Source: Oscillospiraceae bacterium (lineage in GTDB: Bacteria; Bacillota; Clostridia; UBA1381). From it: DNA of 7,226 nt. Each line of letters begins with the position of its first letter. Within the stretch, counting starts at the first letter, position 1. Below, piece after piece: positions 5,645 to 7,226 of the stretch. Made by a program: the position numbers and the translations under genes. The DNA lies in assembly GCA_022508725.1 (NCBI GenBank), contig JAFLUR010000107.1, positions 1 to 7,226 of the forward strand, in the 5' to 3' direction. Below the pieces are notes generated by a model that did not search any database, had not been told where the DNA came from, and saw nothing but the letters and a program-made list of their open reading frames with translations.

Positions 5645-5693
5645 AAAAAAATGCTCCGAACCGTGGAAATATCCGGGGACGGAGCATTTTTTT
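5645..5693. terminator. Bidirectional intrinsic terminator between convergent genes
   Basis: A perfect 14-bp stem is formed by 5645-5658 (seven A then TGCTCCG) and 5680-5693 (CGGAGCA then seven T), with a 21-base loop. The A-run and T-run make it symmetric. On the minus strand it ends the oxidoreductase transcript about 60 bases past that gene's stop; on the plus strand it backs up the divIVA terminator. Confidence 0.88.
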
Positions 5694-5754
5694 AACGAAA
5701 TATGCGGGCGTTCCGGCTGTTGATAAATGTTGAAATTTTTCGATATCCGAGTTT

Positions 5755-7226
5755 TTAAAGCAGCGGATTTCTGCTTTTTTCAACAAGCCTTTCCCAGCGC
5801 CTATCTGTTTCGGATTGAATATCCGCAAGAATATCCGCATATTCATCCTTTAAAAGATGTTTTGTGCGTCCCATCATGCCGAGCCATTCGCTTACGGGGA
5901 TTTTTTTGTCGCCCGGATCGACCGTGATTTTTGTTATACCGCGGCATACCTCGTAAAGGGGGAAATACCGGCATTTTACCGCAGCGTCGATGACCCGTCT
6001 TTCGGTATCGGGACGATCGTTCCAATTAAGCGGACAGGCGGATAATGCCTTTATATATGCGGTGCCGTATTCCCTTGCGTATGCCTGCGCTTTCGCCGCC
6101 TTTTTTATAAAATCGACAGGCTCGCTTTCGGCGACTGTGGCAACATATGCGGTATTTGAAGCCGCCATGATCTCCGGTGTATCCTTATGAAAAAAGCTTT
6201 TGCCGTACTGCATTTTCCCGACATGGGAAGTGGAGCTTTTCGCGCCTTTGGGTGTTGAATATGAAAGCTGATAGCCTGTGTTCATATATCCGCCGTTGTC
6301 GTATTCGAATATTATCAGATTGCTGTTTCGGAGCGCCGCTCCTATTGCCGACCCCATGCCTATATCCATTCCGCCGTCGCCGCTTACCATAACAAAGGTT
6401 ATATCCTCATCGGGTATCTCGCCTCTGCGGCGTCGGCTCTCAAACATTCTTTCAAGTCCCGAAAGCGTTGCCGCGCCGTTTTGAAAGAGATTGTGCAGAT
6501 AAGGTACTTTAAATGCGGTTTTCGGATATGGCGTCGTTATTATCATGCCGCATCCTGTCTGGAACAGAAGAACCACGTTTCCGGATATGCCTTTAAGCAG
6601 CAGATTTACATTTACCGGAATACCGCATCCGGGGCAGGCGCCGTGTCCGGGAGATATTCTCTGAGGCATACAGGTCACCTGTGCAAGTGTCCCTATTGTC
6701 ATATTTTCTTCTGCGCCGTTTATCGAAAAGGTAAACGGAGATTGAGCGTCGGATTTTTTTATAGGATCGAAATAGGGAGTCATATCCACATCCGAACCCG
6801 GATTTTGACCTATATAATCGAATTTTTCGCATTTTCCGAAATCCATGGTGAAAAGAGAACGCGCATCCTCGGGAAGAAAATCCTGACCGCCGAGACCGTA
6901 TATTCTTGTAATAACCCTTGCTTGTATACCTGCGTCAAGCATTGCGGATTTTATCTCAAAGCTCATATTTCCGCCGTCGCCTCCGTAACTGTCCTGACGG
7001 TCGCAGATTATAACATTTTCGGCGCCTCTTATATATTCGCATATCTCCTTTTTGGGAAAGGGTCTTAATACATTTATCGTGCATACCCCGGCTTTTATAC
7101 CCTCGTCATGAAGTTCATCCGCAACAAGAGCGGCGGTATGATATGCGGAGCCGAGAATAAACATTACGGTTTCGGCACCCTCGCAGCGGTGTCCCTCCGC
7201 CTTTTTATAAAGTCTTGAGGATATTT
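5755..7226 (-). CDS. 2-oxoacid:ferredoxin oxidoreductase, alpha C-terminal domain fused to beta subunit (N-terminus outside the window)
   Basis: Oxidises a 2-oxoacid, most likely pyruvate, with CoA to acyl-CoA and CO2, passing electrons to ferredoxin; some such enzymes work in reverse. The frame is open to the right edge, giving 489 visible residues. Numbered from the Met at 7164, the first 110 residues are the alpha-subunit C-terminal domain: GSAYHTAA, RPFP (34-37), a GGDGGN stretch and YGLGGQD. After a linker (about 112-170) comes a full beta subunit: C177 and C180 in GACPGCG, C205 and C377 as [4Fe-4S] ligands, and the TPP site GDGG (262-265) with YDN (288-290). The C177-C180-C205 spacing (3 and 25) matches known pyruvate:ferredoxin oxidoreductases. 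The tail resembles PorB ends (RRWERL at 455-460). The alpha and beta parts, usually separate genes, share one frame here. Gamma/delta partners would lie beyond the right edge. Pyruvate specificity is inferred; a branched-chain 2-oxoacid is possible. Confidence 0.9.
   Translation of the reverse strand, partial: ISSRLYKKAEGHRCEGAETVMFILGSAYHTAALVADELHDEGIKAGVCTINVLRPFPKKEICEYIRGAENVIICDRQDSYGGDGGNMSFEIKSAMLDAGIQARVITRIYGLGGQDFLPEDARSLFTMDFGKCEKFDYIGQNPGSDVDMTPYFDPIKKSDAQSPFTFSINGAEENMTIGTLAQVTCMPQRISPGHGACPGCGIPVNVNLLLKGISGNVVLLFQTGCGMIITTPYPKTAFKVPYLHNLFQNGAATLSGLERMFESRRRRGEIPDEDITFVMVSGDGGMDIGMGSAIGAALRNSNLIIFEYDNGGYMNTGYQLSYSTPKGAKSSTSHVGKMQYGKSFFHKDTPEIMAASNTAYVATVAESEPVDFIKKAAKAQAYAREYGTAYIKALSACPLNWNDRPDTERRVIDAAVKCRYFPLYEVCRGITKITVDPGDKKIPVSEWLGMMGRTKHLLKDEYADILADIQSETDRRWERLVEKSRNPLL

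Noticed and set aside
6481..7068. Plus-strand open frame of 195 codons opposite the oxidoreductase
   Set aside because: The opposite strand carries the full set of 2-oxoacid oxidoreductase motifs. The Cys/Tyr/His-rich translation has no recognisable domain.

Overview
This window looks like core chromosome from an anaerobic, low-to-moderate GC Gram-positive bacterium, most likely in class Clostridia. Three things point there: a SepF/YlmH/DivIVA division cluster, which is a Gram-positive arrangement; a ferredoxin-linked 2-oxoacid oxidoreductase, typical of strict anaerobes; and strong GGAGG-type ribosome binding sites with heavy use of ATA isoleucine codons and several TTG starts. The species cannot be named from the sequence alone.

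Layout, left to right. Positions 1-401 (+) hold the C-terminal end of an unrecognised protein. It is followed after 16 bases by a ROK-family glucokinase (418-1362, +, probable TTG start). After a T-rich spacer comes a membrane-anchored HlyD-like (membrane-fusion-protein type) protein (1496-2674, +). A 294-base gene-free stretch rich in inverted repeats (2675-2968) precedes yggS (PLP homeostasis) and sepF (FtsZ anchor). A strong intrinsic terminator follows sepF (4111-4149). A second unit, ylmH-divIVA, begins after a spacer carrying two small palindromes. It ends in a hairpin-plus-T-run terminator (5572-5602), and a second, symmetrical terminator (5645-5693) can serve both strands. On the minus strand, converging on divIVA, lies the C-terminal 489 residues of a 2-oxoacid:ferredoxin oxidoreductase. 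In it the alpha-subunit C-terminal domain and the complete TPP-binding beta subunit form one polypeptide (5755 to the right edge).

How the genes fit together. YggS, SepF, YlmH and DivIVA are the familiar conserved set next to the division genes of Gram-positive bacteria. SepF tethers FtsZ to the membrane, DivIVA marks curved membrane at septa and poles, YlmH is an S4-domain protein linked to ribosome quality control, and YggS buffers pyridoxal phosphate. The HlyD-like protein sits just upstream with no transporter gene visible, so it may be an envelope or division protein rather than an efflux adaptor; this is inference. The glucokinase and the oxidoreductase belong to central carbon metabolism (sugar entry and 2-oxoacid oxidation).

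No mobile element, CRISPR array, tRNA or rRNA was seen. I did not find a convincing new system. The points most worth a second look are the HlyD-like neighbour of the division genes, the fused alpha/beta oxidoreductase, and the repeat-rich leader before yggS.
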